Shown piece after piece: positions 24,960-33,226 of a stretch of 38,016 nucleotides of DNA. Source of the stretch: Brachyspira sp. (lineage in GTDB: Bacteria > Spirochaetota > Brachyspiria > Brachyspirales > Brachyspiraceae); contig NZ_JARHYI010000069.1 of NCBI RefSeq assembly GCF_029258575.1, positions 1-38,016 of the forward strand, in the 5' to 3' direction. Numbering within the stretch: position 1 is the stretch's first letter; every line of letters begins with the position of its first letter. The notes beneath the pieces are model-generated. The model saw nothing but the letters and a program-made list of their open reading frames with translations. It was not told the origin of the DNA and did no database searches. The position numbers and the translations under genes were made by a program.

Positions 24960-25400
24960 ATGAATAAAAATACAGAACATATTACTTGTCTAATTAATCA
25001 TGAAGAAAGTTTTAAAAGAATTATTATAAATAGAAACTATAAGACAAAAAGATATTATATAGATTTTTTTGTAGCAGGATATAAATATAATAATGGGAAA
25101 GATGTAATAGATTTTCTATTAGATAATGAGCCTGTAAATTTACTTCGTGATATAACAAATCCTTATGATAGATTTGCTATAGCCATTTATGATAGAAGTT
25201 ATGATTTTAGATTAGGATATGTTCCAAGCATCATTTCCCCTTTGATATCGTATAAATTAGAAGATAAAAGAAATAAGGTATATGCTAGAATAAAAAAGCT
25301 AAAATTAGATGAATCAGATGAATGTAAGATAGAGATTAGAGTATTTATAGATATAGCCAAAAAAAGAAAAAAAGATATAATTTATAATGATTGCATATAA
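24960..25400 (+). CDS. Stand-alone HIRAN-domain protein
   Basis: The 146-residue product is a HIRAN domain with little else. The core spans about residues 33-115: DFFVAGYKYNNGKDVIDFLL, then EPVNLLRDITNPYDRFAIAI with the characteristic NPYDxxAI motif, then LGYVPSIISPLISYKLE, the LGYVP hallmark. In eukaryotic Rad5/HLTF and some bacterial helicases HIRAN binds the 3' end of single-stranded DNA at damaged forks. Here no helicase is attached. The gene has its own promoter, and DNA polymerase III delta starts 24 bp later, which suggests a link to replication or repair. The ribosome site is weak (aagg, 15 bases away). Confidence 0.85.
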   Translation: MNKNTEHITCLINHEESFKRIIINRNYKTKRYYIDFFVAGYKYNNGKDVIDFLLDNEPVNLLRDITNPYDRFAIAIYDRSYDFRLGYVPSIISPLISYKLEDKRNKVYARIKKLKLDESDECKIEIRVFIDIAKKRKKDIIYNDCI

Positions 25401-25424
25401 ATTGATATATGATATTATATACTT

Positions 25425-26447
25425 ATGATAAATAAAGTTTCCGTAAAAACAGAGATTGAATTTCAAAAAATAAAAGACAATTACATAAAAGAGCCTTTCA
25501 AATACTGTATTTATATATTAACAGGAAAGGAAAGACTTTTTAAGAAGGCATTTGTAGCGGCTATGCATTCATATATGTTTCCAGATGAAGGCGATAGTGA
25601 GATGAATTACAGTGTTTTTTATGATAAAAATGATGCTGTAGGATTTGCACCTTTAGAGGTGGCAGATACTCCTCCTTTTGGCTCCAAATTGAGATTAATT
25701 GTAATTTATAAATATAATAATTTTCAGGAAGATTTTTTAGAGTACTGCTTAAATCCATCAAAAACTGCTGTAGTTATACTTGAAACTGAAAATACTTTGG
25801 AAGATGATCCCATATATAAATATTTTTCAAAGAAGCAAAGCAGTAATAATTTATATTTTATAGATTTTCCTTTACCAGATGAGAAAGATTTCAGGGGATT
25901 GATTAATGCTTATATTATTAAACAGGGAAAAAAAATATCTACTGATGCTATAGAATATTTAATTAATAATATAAATTTAGATTATGATTCTCTTTATTCG
26001 GAACTTTCTAAAATATGCAGTTATAATGATAAAGAATATTTAAATGTTGAAGATATAGTTGATTTTACATATGTATCTAAAAACAGGAATATTTTTGATT
26101 TTTTAGATGCTGTTTTTGAAAGGGATAGAAAAAAATGTTTTATTATAATGAATAGATTAGATCAGGATGCATCTTCATCTTTGGCATTAATGATGAATAA
26201 TTTTCTAGCCATATACTATATGAAAATATTTACTCCTCAAACTACTTTAAATGAAATAAGCAAAATAACAAAAATACCAGAATTCATATTAAAGAAGAAA
26301 AAATCTTCATTGAAACTATTTAGTATAGAAGAAATAGTTAACATAATGTCGAAAATATCATATTTAAATACATTAAGTGTAACAACTCCAAATAATATTT
26401 TTAAAGCACATTTTGAATTATTTTTATTTACAATTACAAAATTATAA
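25425..26447 (+). CDS. holA: DNA polymerase III subunit delta
   Basis: The 340-residue product has the length and layout of HolA: an N-terminal AAA+-like domain without a Walker A, a middle helical lid, and a C-terminal collar domain. Recognisable family segments are YILTGKERLFKKAF (the early Y-x-x-x-G-x-E box), VVILETENTLEDDPIYKYF, and DYDSLYSELSKICSYNDKEY followed by VEDIVDFTYVSKNRNIFDFL (the N-I-F-D/E-x-x-D-A box). Delta is the clamp-loader subunit that opens the beta sliding clamp. Sequence conservation in this family is low, so the call rests on the combined pattern. It is co-oriented and probably co-transcribed with the HIRAN gene. Confidence 0.88.
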   Translation: MINKVSVKTEIEFQKIKDNYIKEPFKYCIYILTGKERLFKKAFVAAMHSYMFPDEGDSEMNYSVFYDKNDAVGFAPLEVADTPPFGSKLRLIVIYKYNNFQEDFLEYCLNPSKTAVVILETENTLEDDPIYKYFSKKQSSNNLYFIDFPLPDEKDFRGLINAYIIKQGKKISTDAIEYLINNINLDYDSLYSELSKICSYNDKEYLNVEDIVDFTYVSKNRNIFDFLDAVFERDRKKCFIIMNRLDQDASSSLALMMNNFLAIYYMKIFTPQTTLNEISKITKIPEFILKKKKSSLKLFSIEEIVNIMSKISYLNTLSVTTPNNIFKAHFELFLFTITKL

Positions 26448-26541
26448 TTATATAGTATGTAATTATAAGGTTATTAAATGATTGAAATTATTTTAATGTA
26501 TTCGTTATTAAAATTTATTTGTTATTAATAAAAAATTATCT

Positions 26542-26570
26542 TTGACAAATAATGGTTTATTTTGTATAAT
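26542..26570 (+). promoter_or_regulatory. Consensus promoter for the ComFB-domain gene
   Basis: Perfect TTGACA (26542-26547) and TATAAT (26565-26570), with a 17-base spacer. Confidence 0.8.
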
Positions 26571-26596
26571 AGATTATTATTTGTAGGAGAATGCTT

Positions 26597-27271
26597 ATGT
26601 ATTTAGTAAACCTTATGGAACAAAAAGTTTCAAAACTAGCAGATTCATATTTGAAAGAGAAAAATATTCCTGTTAACACTAATATGCGTATGGATATAAT
26701 AGCATACACATTAAATAGAGTTCAGTCTCAATATGTTACAAGTGCTAGAGGTGTTCTTCATAGTTATAACAAAGATCCTATACAAAGCAATACAGAAGTA
26801 TTAAGCATTATAGCAGATGCATGTGAAATAGTAACTAGAAGAAAAGAAAATACATTGTTAGAATCAGTTCCATCTATTTATGAAAGTGGATATTATTTAA
26901 CTTATCCAAGTATAATGGGTAATATTACATCTTCCAATAATTTTGAGAAGATTGATAATGCTTTAGTTTATATATTTTCTGAAGGAAATATACTTCATGG
27001 ATATGGAGTTAATTTCCCTAATCCTGCTATAGTATCAAGTAATGTTCCTGGAAAATTCATGTTTTGCTTTATGCCTAGAAAAGTAAATTCAAATCAAGAT
27101 ATAGAAGTAAAATTGGATATAATTATAGAATCTGAAAAATACATGCAATATGAAAATGTACTATCGTATAAATTAAGACCTTCATATTATAATGCTGGAG
27201 ATATGCCTTTATTTTCTATAGAGGAAGTTAATGATATACTTCTTATAGAAAACAATAATATACCTAGTTAA
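26597..27271 (+). CDS. ComFB-domain protein
   Basis: ATG 26597 is preferred over ATG 26591, because aggag lies 7 bases from the former and 1 from the latter. Residues 1-85 match the late-competence ComFB family: YLVNLMEQKVSKLADSYL, then MRMDIIAYTLNRVQSQYVTS and RGVLHSY. In cyanobacteria ComFB-type domains have been linked to c-di-nucleotide signalling. The usual cysteine pair before the DI-A-ALN motif is replaced here by N-T-N-M. The second half, about 130 residues, is unrecognised and looks beta-rich. A membrane-anchored unknown protein follows 35 bp later. Cytoplasmic location and a signalling role are inferred. Confidence 0.75.
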   Translation: MYLVNLMEQKVSKLADSYLKEKNIPVNTNMRMDIIAYTLNRVQSQYVTSARGVLHSYNKDPIQSNTEVLSIIADACEIVTRRKENTLLESVPSIYESGYYLTYPSIMGNITSSNNFEKIDNALVYIFSEGNILHGYGVNFPNPAIVSSNVPGKFMFCFMPRKVNSNQDIEVKLDIIIESEKYMQYENVLSYKLRPSYYNAGDMPLFSIEEVNDILLIENNNIPS

Positions 27272-27306
27272 TTATAATATAGCTTATTACTGTTTAAGAG
27301 AAATTA

Positions 27307-27849
27307 ATGAGAGTAATTCGTTTCATAGTATTCGCTTGTTTTTTAGTTATTTTTATAGTTATAGCGAATATAATTCATAAAAATATGAGTTCCTATGAGG
27401 TTGTAAGCATAACAAGTCCTTTTACATATTATAATTTGATATCCTACAGTAATAATGATGTAAAATCTTTGGCTTCGCTTTCTTTTAAGGCATCTTTTGA
27501 AAGTTTATCAGAAATGTTTGATATTGATAGAGCATTTATTGCAAATAATATTTTAAGAAAAAATATTAAGATAAGAGAAGATGATGCTGAATTGATTGTA
27601 TTTACTGATAATGATTCTATATCGCAAATAACAATTAGCTGCTCAAATAATGTAGCCCCATTTTTAGAAAATATTTTGAATAGTTTATCTTCTAATAACA
27701 TACAATTAGAAAATCAGGTTTTAGATGATGAAGAGGGTAATATTTTAGCAGAAATATATTCTCATAAAACGGATAGCTATAAAATAATAGTAACAAAAAC
27801 ATATATGTCAAATAATACTAATTTATCTATAGACTATATTAAATTATAA
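27307..27849 (+). CDS. Single-pass membrane-anchored protein, unknown function
   Basis: The 180-residue product has one N-terminal hydrophobic helix (residues about 5-22, IRFIVFACFLVIFIVIANII) and no lipobox. About 155 soluble residues follow, probably outside the cytoplasmic membrane. The soluble part mixes helices (SLASLSFKASFESLSEMFDI) with strands (AELIVFTDNDSISQITISCS). No family is recognised. It lies 35 bp after the ComFB-domain gene without a promoter of its own that I can see, so the pair is probably an operon. Confidence 0.72.
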   Translation: MRVIRFIVFACFLVIFIVIANIIHKNMSSYEVVSITSPFTYYNLISYSNNDVKSLASLSFKASFESLSEMFDIDRAFIANNILRKNIKIREDDAELIVFTDNDSISQITISCSNNVAPFLENILNSLSSNNIQLENQVLDDEEGNILAEIYSHKTDSYKIIVTKTYMSNNTNLSIDYIKL

Positions 27850-27873
27850 ATATAATAATATATTTTTTGTATT

Positions 27874-27936
27874 ATTTGTATAAAACAAATTTTTTTTCTT
27901 GACAAATAATTTACTTGATATATAGTAATATTACTA
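27874..27936 (+). promoter_or_regulatory. perR promoter with a perfect 14-bp palindrome
   Basis: The promoter is TTGACA (27899-27904) with TATAGT (27921-27926), 16-base spacer. A perfect palindrome tagtaatattacta (27923-27936) overlaps the -10 element. A second inverted pair, atttgt and acaaat (27874-27879 and 27885-27890), lies upstream of the -35 element. The 14-bp site resembles the 7-1-7 Fur/PerR box without its central base, so autorepression is inferred. Confidence 0.6.
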
Positions 27937-27977
27937 AATAAGATTAATTATTAATTATTTTGCAAGGAAATTAAGTT

Positions 27978-28364
27978 ATGAATAATACAAGAAATACAAT
28001 ACAAAAACAAGTTATTTTAAATGCGGTGAGAGAATTACAAAATCACCCAACTTCAGAAGAAGTATATAACTATATAAAACCAAATTTCCCTTCTATAAGT
28101 TTGGGAACAGTATATAGAAATTTAAATTTGTTATCAGAAACAAAAGAGATACAGAAATTGTCTATAATAGATGATGCTGTTCGCTTTGATCATATAACAA
28201 ATGATCATTATCATTTTCAATGCAGCAAATGCAAAAAATTATTAGATATACCTATGGAATATCAGAAAAAACTAGATGAATTAGTTTCAAGTGAATATGA
28301 AGTAGAAGTATTTAAACATGATATAGTATTTTCTGGTATCTGTAAAAAATGCAGAAACTCTTGA
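27978..28364 (+). CDS. perR: PerR-like Fur family regulator
   Basis: The 128-residue product has a winged-helix DNA-binding domain (about residues 1-70; HPTSEEVYNYIKPNFPSISL then GTVYRNLNLL) and a dimerisation domain with both metal sites. RFDHITNDHYHFQCSKCKKL gives the Asp-His-His ligands and the first CxxC; LLDIP adds the last acidic ligand. C-terminal GICKKCRNS gives the second CxxC of the structural zinc site. This pattern is closer to PerR (peroxide sensing by histidine oxidation with Fe2+) than to Fur. An aagga lies about 11 bases before the ATG. The promoter carries a candidate operator for self-control. Target genes are not adjacent. Confidence 0.85.
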   Translation: MNNTRNTIQKQVILNAVRELQNHPTSEEVYNYIKPNFPSISLGTVYRNLNLLSETKEIQKLSIIDDAVRFDHITNDHYHFQCSKCKKLLDIPMEYQKKLDELVSSEYEVEVFKHDIVFSGICKKCRNS

Positions 28365-28429
28365 TTATATTATACTATCATTAATGAAATTGCGACTTCT
28401 ATTTTTTAGTAATAACTATATTGAAAGTC

Positions 28430-28458
28430 TTGATTTTAATATTTATATTTTATATACT
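28430..28458 (+). promoter_or_regulatory. Promoter for the GH57 gene
   Basis: TTGATT (28430-28435) and TATACT (28453-28458) with a 17-base spacer, 36 bases before the ATG. Confidence 0.6.
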
Positions 28459-28494
28459 ATTTATTATAATAACATTTTAAATTAAGGAATAATT

Positions 28495-30081
28495 ATGTCA
28501 AAAGGCTATTTAGCTTTAGTGCTGCATGCTCACTTACCTTATGTGAGACACCCTGAACATGAAAATTTTTTGGAAGAAGAGTGGTTATATGAAGCCATAA
28601 CAGAAACTTATATACCTCTACTAGACGCTTATGATCGTATGGTTAATGACGGCATAAACTTCAAAATAACTATGAGTGTTACTCCACCTCTTATGAACAT
28701 GCTTGCTAATGAGTTGCTCCAAAATAGATATGTTAATTATATAGAAAAATTGATTAAACTTGCAGAGATGGAATGCGAGAGAACTTCATTGGAGCCTAAT
28801 TTTCATCATACTGCTGAGTTTTATAGAGATAAATTTAAGAAGATAAGAGATATTTTTGTTTATAAATATAATAAAAACATATTGAATGGTTTTAGGTATT
28901 TTTTAGACAGAGGAAATTTAGAAATCATTACATGCGGAGCAACACATGGATTTTTTCCATTTATGCAGGAATATCCTAATGCTATAGAAGCACAATTGAG
29001 AATGGCTGTAAAAACGCATGAAAAACATTTAGGAAGAAAGCCTACAGGAATATGGCTTGGAGAATGTGGATTTTTCCCTGGACTTGAAAAACATCTTGCT
29101 AATAATGGAATAAAATATTTCTTTGTAGATACTCATGGAATAATGTATGCTGATAAAGTTCCAAAATATGGAGTTTATGCTCCTTTATACTGTTCAAGAG
29201 AAAGTAAAGTGGCGGCATTTGGAAGAGATATAGAAAGTTCAAGAAGCGTATGGAGTGCTGAAGTAGGCTATCCGGGTGATTTCAGATATAGAGAGTTCTA
29301 CAGAGATATCGGTTATGATTTACCATTTGAGTATATAAAAGACTTCATACAAAGTAACGGACTTAGAAAAAATACAGGAATTAAATACTATAGAATTACA
29401 GGTAAAGACTGTGCTAAAGAGCCTTATAATCCAGAGTGGGCTATGGAGGCTGCTGGAGATCATGCGGGTAACTTTATGTTTAATAGAGAGAATCAGATAG
29501 AATATTTATCCTCTGTTATGGATAAACCGCCTATAGTTGTATCACCTTATGATGCTGAACTTTTTGGGCATTGGTGGTATGAAGGACCTATGTTCATAGA
29601 ATTTTTAATGAGAAAGATTCATCATGATCAAAATACGATAGAAACTATAACACCTAGAGAGTATTTGGAAAGGCATCCTATAAATCAAATATCAATGCCT
29701 TCTATGTCAAGCTGGGGTGCTAATGGTTACGGAGAAGTTTGGCTTAATGGTACTAATGGATGGATATACAGACATTTACATAAGGCTGCTGAAAGAATGA
29801 TAGAATTAGCACATGACTATTATAATGAAACAGGGCTTTATGAAAGAGCATTAAATCAGGCTGCTAGAGAACTTCTTCTTGCTCAAAGTAGCGATTGGGC
29901 TTTCATTATGCATACGGGTACTATGGTTGAATATGCTGTTAATACTACTAAAATATATATAAAGAGGTTTACAGATCTTTATTATGCTATTAAAAACAGA
30001 GATTTAAACGAAGAATGGCTAAGTAAATTAGAATGGCGTGATGATATTTTCCCAGAAATGGATTTTAGAATATATAATTAA
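28495..30081 (+). CDS. GH57 1,4-alpha-glucan branching enzyme
   Basis: The 528-residue product is a glycoside hydrolase family 57 protein with a DUF1957-type C-terminal helical region, the layout of GH57 glycogen-branching enzymes. Features: N-terminal metal-free catalytic start LVLHAHLPYVRHPEHE, the nucleophile glutamate at residue 190 in GIWLGECGFFPGLE, and the acid/base aspartate at residue 353 in VSPYDAELFGHWWYEGP. A C-terminal domain with WGANGYGEVWLNGTNGW and QSSDWAFIMHTGTMVEYA follows. It would form alpha-1,6 branches in glycogen. No synthase or phosphorylase is next to it, but phosphoglucomutase at 19026 works in the same sugar-phosphate pool. A single-gene unit with its own promoter and terminator. 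Confidence 0.92.
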   Translation: MSKGYLALVLHAHLPYVRHPEHENFLEEEWLYEAITETYIPLLDAYDRMVNDGINFKITMSVTPPLMNMLANELLQNRYVNYIEKLIKLAEMECERTSLEPNFHHTAEFYRDKFKKIRDIFVYKYNKNILNGFRYFLDRGNLEIITCGATHGFFPFMQEYPNAIEAQLRMAVKTHEKHLGRKPTGIWLGECGFFPGLEKHLANNGIKYFFVDTHGIMYADKVPKYGVYAPLYCSRESKVAAFGRDIESSRSVWSAEVGYPGDFRYREFYRDIGYDLPFEYIKDFIQSNGLRKNTGIKYYRITGKDCAKEPYNPEWAMEAAGDHAGNFMFNRENQIEYLSSVMDKPPIVVSPYDAELFGHWWYEGPMFIEFLMRKIHHDQNTIETITPREYLERHPINQISMPSMSSWGANGYGEVWLNGTNGWIYRHLHKAAERMIELAHDYYNETGLYERALNQAARELLLAQSSDWAFIMHTGTMVEYAVNTTKIYIKRFTDLYYAIKNRDLNEEWLSKLEWRDDIFPEMDFRIYN

Positions 30082-30098
30082 ATAAGCTAAATAAAAAT

Positions 30099-30130
30099 AA
30101 AGAGTATGTATTTTTATATGCATACTCTTT
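30099..30130. terminator. Bidirectional terminator after the GH57 gene
   Basis: A 12-bp stem (aaagagtatg plus a U-G and A-T pair / catactcttt) with an 8-base loop is followed by ttttat. It is shared with the convergent gene ending at 30138. Confidence 0.85.
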
Positions 30131-30137
30131 TTTATAT

Positions 30138-30677
30138 TTATTGATTTTTGATATTTTTTACATACCACTCTGTATCTCCTAGATTTTCTTTTAATATTTC
30201 TTCAAGTCCTTTAAGATTATGAGAGCCTAGAAGTTCATCAGTATTTTTATTGTATAATTCTATATTTACAGAATCTAATAATATTTTTATTAAATTATCT
30301 CCCCTTATACCACTGTCTGATTCTGCTCCTATTAAGATATATATATTATCTTCATCATCTTCTATTATGTCTTCATCATTGTTGATTGAATAATTTATAT
30401 AATTGCCTGATTTTCTTTTTATACGGAAATAAAGATTTGTATTTTTTTTTATTTGAGTACTGAACACTAAAACTGTAGCAATTGAATCATTATCATAAAC
30501 TGATGAGAAGTCATCAGCAATAGCTGTATATACAGCCACAGCAAATGTTGATTCATTGTATTTGTCTATATTCATAAAATATATGATATCAGAATCTATA
30601 TTTACTTCCCATTGTGCTAAAAGATTTGAGCATAAAATAAAGAATATTATTAATGTAATTTTAAAAACTTTTTTCAT
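30138..30677 (-). CDS. Secreted protein of unknown function
   Basis: The 179-residue product starts MKKVFKITLIIFFILCSNLL and is cleaved probably after AQ, giving a mature domain of about 155 residues. The signal contains a Cys, but it lies in the hydrophobic core (ILCSNLLAQ), so a lipobox (LxxC) is possible but unconvincing. The mature part is beta-rich and acidic (YFMNIDKYNESTFAVAVYTA, ATVLVFSTQIKKNTNLYFRI) with an Asp/Glu-rich loop. No family is recognised. An agggg lies about 9 bases before the ATG. Confidence 0.7.
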   Translation of the reverse strand: MKKVFKITLIIFFILCSNLLAQWEVNIDSDIIYFMNIDKYNESTFAVAVYTAIADDFSSVYDNDSIATVLVFSTQIKKNTNLYFRIKRKSGNYINYSINNDEDIIEDDEDNIYILIGAESDSGIRGDNLIKILLDSVNIELYNKNTDELLGSHNLKGLEEILKENLGDTEWYVKNIKNQ

Positions 30678-30839
30678 TATTTAAAACCCCTATATTAGAA
30701 AATATATTTAAATATAATCAATATTATAGAAATATAACACTATTTTTCTAATGATTCATTAACATATTTTTTTATAATTATTGATATTGGAATATTTTTT
30801 ATTATTTCTTCTAAAGTTTAGAATATCTCTAATTAAATT

Positions 30840-30870
30840 AAAATCTATTTTTATAGATAAAATAGATTTT
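30840..30870 (-). terminator. AT-rich hairpin at the tmRNA 3' end
   Basis: A perfect 12-bp inverted repeat (aaaatctatttt / aaaatagatttt, 7-base loop) begins exactly at the tmRNA discriminator base. It probably ends transcription, and its 5' arm is trimmed away when the 3' end is matured. Confidence 0.6.
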
Positions 30871-31219
30871 GGAGATGGCGGGACTCGAACCCGCGTCCTA
30901 CGAAGCGTACCATATTCGTCTACATAGCATATCTTATCTTTAAAAGTTTCGCCTTATAGGTAGAAGACAAGCAGAAAAACTATAAGACTAGCATGAGTGT
31001 ACGTAATATTAGGCTCATACGGCACCTAATACAAGTTCTATGTGTTTTGGCACCGAAAAAGTAACCCATAGACAAATCACTTAATCAGCGGCAACTTCAA
31101 TCAAGCTGCGAGTGCATATTCATCTGCACTTATTCTTCGGTATGATATTAACGTGCATACACCTAGCACGACTATGCAAAATACGTTCCAACCATCGCAG
31201 TCGAAGCCGGAGCATCCCC
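30870..31219 (-). ncRNA. ssrA: tmRNA (trans-translation RNA)
   Basis: The minus strand shows both tRNA-like ends. The 5' end GGGGAUGCUCCGGCUUCGAC carries the family-typical CUUCGAC. The 3' end has a T arm GCGGGUUCGAGUCCCGC and the acceptor CAUCUCC plus discriminator A. The acceptor pairs with GGGGAUG over seven positions. CCA is not encoded. The tag frame reads from a resume codon GCA at 31127: Ala-Asp-Glu-Tyr-Ala-Leu-Ala-Ala, then UGA at 31103-31101. It is preceded by AAUAAGU, comparable with AAUAGUC in E. coli. tmRNA and SmpB free stalled ribosomes and tag the product for proteolysis. About 350 nt, of normal length. Confidence 0.95.
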
Positions 31220-31241
31220 TTTCAAAGAACGATACATGTAT

Positions 31242-31270
31242 ATATTAATTCATTAATAAGAATTTGTCAA
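31242..31270 (-). promoter_or_regulatory. Promoter for tmRNA
   Basis: On the minus strand TTGACA (31270-31265) and TAATAT (31247-31242) have a 17-base spacer. The 5' end of the mature RNA is about 23 bases downstream, so a short leader would be removed, presumably by RNase P. Confidence 0.65.
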
Positions 31271-31400
31271 CATAAAAAGTGATATTATATTAGAAATACA
31301 TTTCAAATTATTATTAATAATTTGATTTTTTACATATAAGAACTTGAATTTTTCTATAATTTTTATATGATACTTTAATATAACATAAATGGAATAATTC

Positions 31401-33221
31401 ATGAAAAATAGAATCAGACTTATATTAAGTTTCACAATACCTTATCTAATATTTATATCTATAATAGTAATAATCTTAATATCAATATTTATACCAATAA
31501 ACAGAGATTTTTATTTTAATAAGGTTTCTGTAGATATAGAATTAGCAGAAAATCATATAGAAAGTAAAGTAGATGATATTGTAAATTCTCTTAGTTTTTT
31601 AAGCTCATATGCAGAGATAGGAATTAATACACAAAATATAGCACAAACTATTACAAATGTGAAAAAGTTCGGTAGCTATTTTGATGTTTTTTACTGCAAT
31701 ACAGTACCTTATAATAGAGGTGGAATATTTATAAGTTCGAGAATACAATATCATGCTAATTATGATCAAACTTCGAGAGAATGGTATATAAATGCTTCAA
31801 ATGATTCTAGGAATTTATATATAACAAGTCCTTATATTGATTTTAATTCTGGAAAGCTTATAATAACATTCATTAATAAAATTATGATGAATAATCGATT
31901 GGCTGGATATTTTGGAATAGATTTTGATAATATGAATACTGTTTTAGAAGGTGTTGATGATTTCGCCGAATCTATAAATATAGTTACAGAAGATGGTTTA
32001 TATATTACTCATAAGGATACAAATTATATTTTAAATTCAAATTTTCTTATTTTTGGTGATGATTTATTTGCCTCTTATAAAAACAATATAAACAATGATG
32101 GAATTTATTTGAAGAATAATTATTGGTATTCTATAAAAAAAGTTACTAATGCTCCTTGGTATTTAGCTGTAAAAGTAGATGCATCGGATTATTATAATAA
32201 TATAAAATATTTAATATTATTTTTAATAGGATTTATGATTCTATTTGTGATTGGCGAATTAATAATAGTTTCTGTATCTATAATACCGCTTTCTGACAGA
32301 TTGGATGATGTTATAATAGTTTTAGAGGATATGTCAAATGGAGATTTTTCTTCAAGAATCAAAGAAGATAAATTTATGGGAAATAGTTCTACAAAGAGGC
32401 TTGCAAATGTTATAGAGAAGATGCAAAAAAATATTGGTAAGACTATGTATAAGATAAAAACAGGAGTAGAAGAGGTTAATAAAAATGGTGCATCTATAGC
32501 AAATGTTAGTATTGAATTATCTAATAAGGCGAATGAACAATCTGCAGCTTTAAATAGTTTAATAGGAGCCATAAATGCTATATCAACTTCTATAGATTAT
32601 GCATCCAAAAAAACAGATTATGCTAAAATAATGAGTGATAAATCTTTTGAAAACACTAAAATAGGCGTAGCTATGATAGGTGAAATAAAGAATAATATGA
32701 ATGAAATAAATGATTCTAGTAATAAAATAGCCAATATTATAGGTACTATACAATCTATAGCTTCACAAACTAATATACTTGCTCTTAATGCAGCAGTAGA
32801 AGCGGCAAGAGCAGGAGATCAGGGTAGGGGATTTGCTGTTGTGGCAAGCGAAGTTCGTTCTTTGGCACAAACGGTTACAGATTCGGCTGATAATATTACA
32901 GAGATAGTTGAAGGTGCCGTTTCTAAAATAGAGCATGGAAGTGAATTTGTAAGTAAATCATCTGAGGTGCTTACAAGTATAGAATCTTCTTCTTTGGAAT
33001 CTTCAAATTCTTTATCAGAGATATTTAGAATGTCTAATGATAAAAAGTCTGGCATTGATAATATAAATAATATAGTTGAAAAAATTAATGATATCACTTC
33101 AAGTAATGCTAAATTTGCAAATGAAAGTGCAAATTCCAGTGTAAAAGCTTCAAAAATAGTTAATGAAATCGTAGAAGAATTATCATTTTTTAGTTTTAAA
33201 AGTTCTAATAATAGGGAGTAG
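31401..33221 (+). CDS. Methyl-accepting chemotaxis protein, dCache type (1)
   Basis: The 606-residue receptor has TM1 at about residues 10-32, a periplasmic dCache_1 sensor to about 270, TM2 at about 271-295, a HAMP region ([20 protein letters not shown]) and a signalling coiled coil. The coil's tip, [20 protein letters not shown], starts near residue 454. The sensor contains Y-D-Q-T-S-R-E-W-Y, then TSPYIDF and GYFGIDFD. This is the pattern of dCache domains that bind amino acids through the ligand alpha-amino and carboxyl groups (dCache_1AA). An amino-acid ligand is therefore inferred. A second, similar receptor follows 5 bp later. Confidence 0.92.
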   Translation: MKNRIRLILSFTIPYLIFISIIVIILISIFIPINRDFYFNKVSVDIELAENHIESKVDDIVNSLSFLSSYAEIGINTQNIAQTITNVKKFGSYFDVFYCNTVPYNRGGIFISSRIQYHANYDQTSREWYINASNDSRNLYITSPYIDFNSGKLIITFINKIMMNNRLAGYFGIDFDNMNTVLEGVDDFAESINIVTEDGLYITHKDTNYILNSNFLIFGDDLFASYKNNINNDGIYLKNNYWYSIKKVTNAPWYLAVKVDASDYYNNIKYLILFLIGFMILFVIGELIIVSVSIIPLSDRLDDVIIVLEDMSNGDFSSRIKEDKFMGNSSTKRLANVIEKMQKNIGKTMYKIKTGVEEVNKNGASIANVSIELSNKANEQSAALNSLIGAINAISTSIDYASKKTDYAKIMSDKSFENTKIGVAMIGEIKNNMNEINDSSNKIANIIGTIQSIASQTNILALNAAVEAARAGDQGRGFAVVASEVRSLAQTVTDSADNITEIVEGAVSKIEHGSEFVSKSSEVLTSIESSSLESSNSLSEIFRMSNDKKSGIDNINNIVEKINDITSSNAKFANESANSSVKASKIVNEIVEELSFFSFKSSNNRE

Positions 33222-33226
33222 AATAA

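Noticed and set aside
30871-30900. tRNA-like 3' half with a T arm
   Set aside because: No anticodon arm follows; the 5' partner lies about 350 bases away, so it is the acceptor end of tmRNA.
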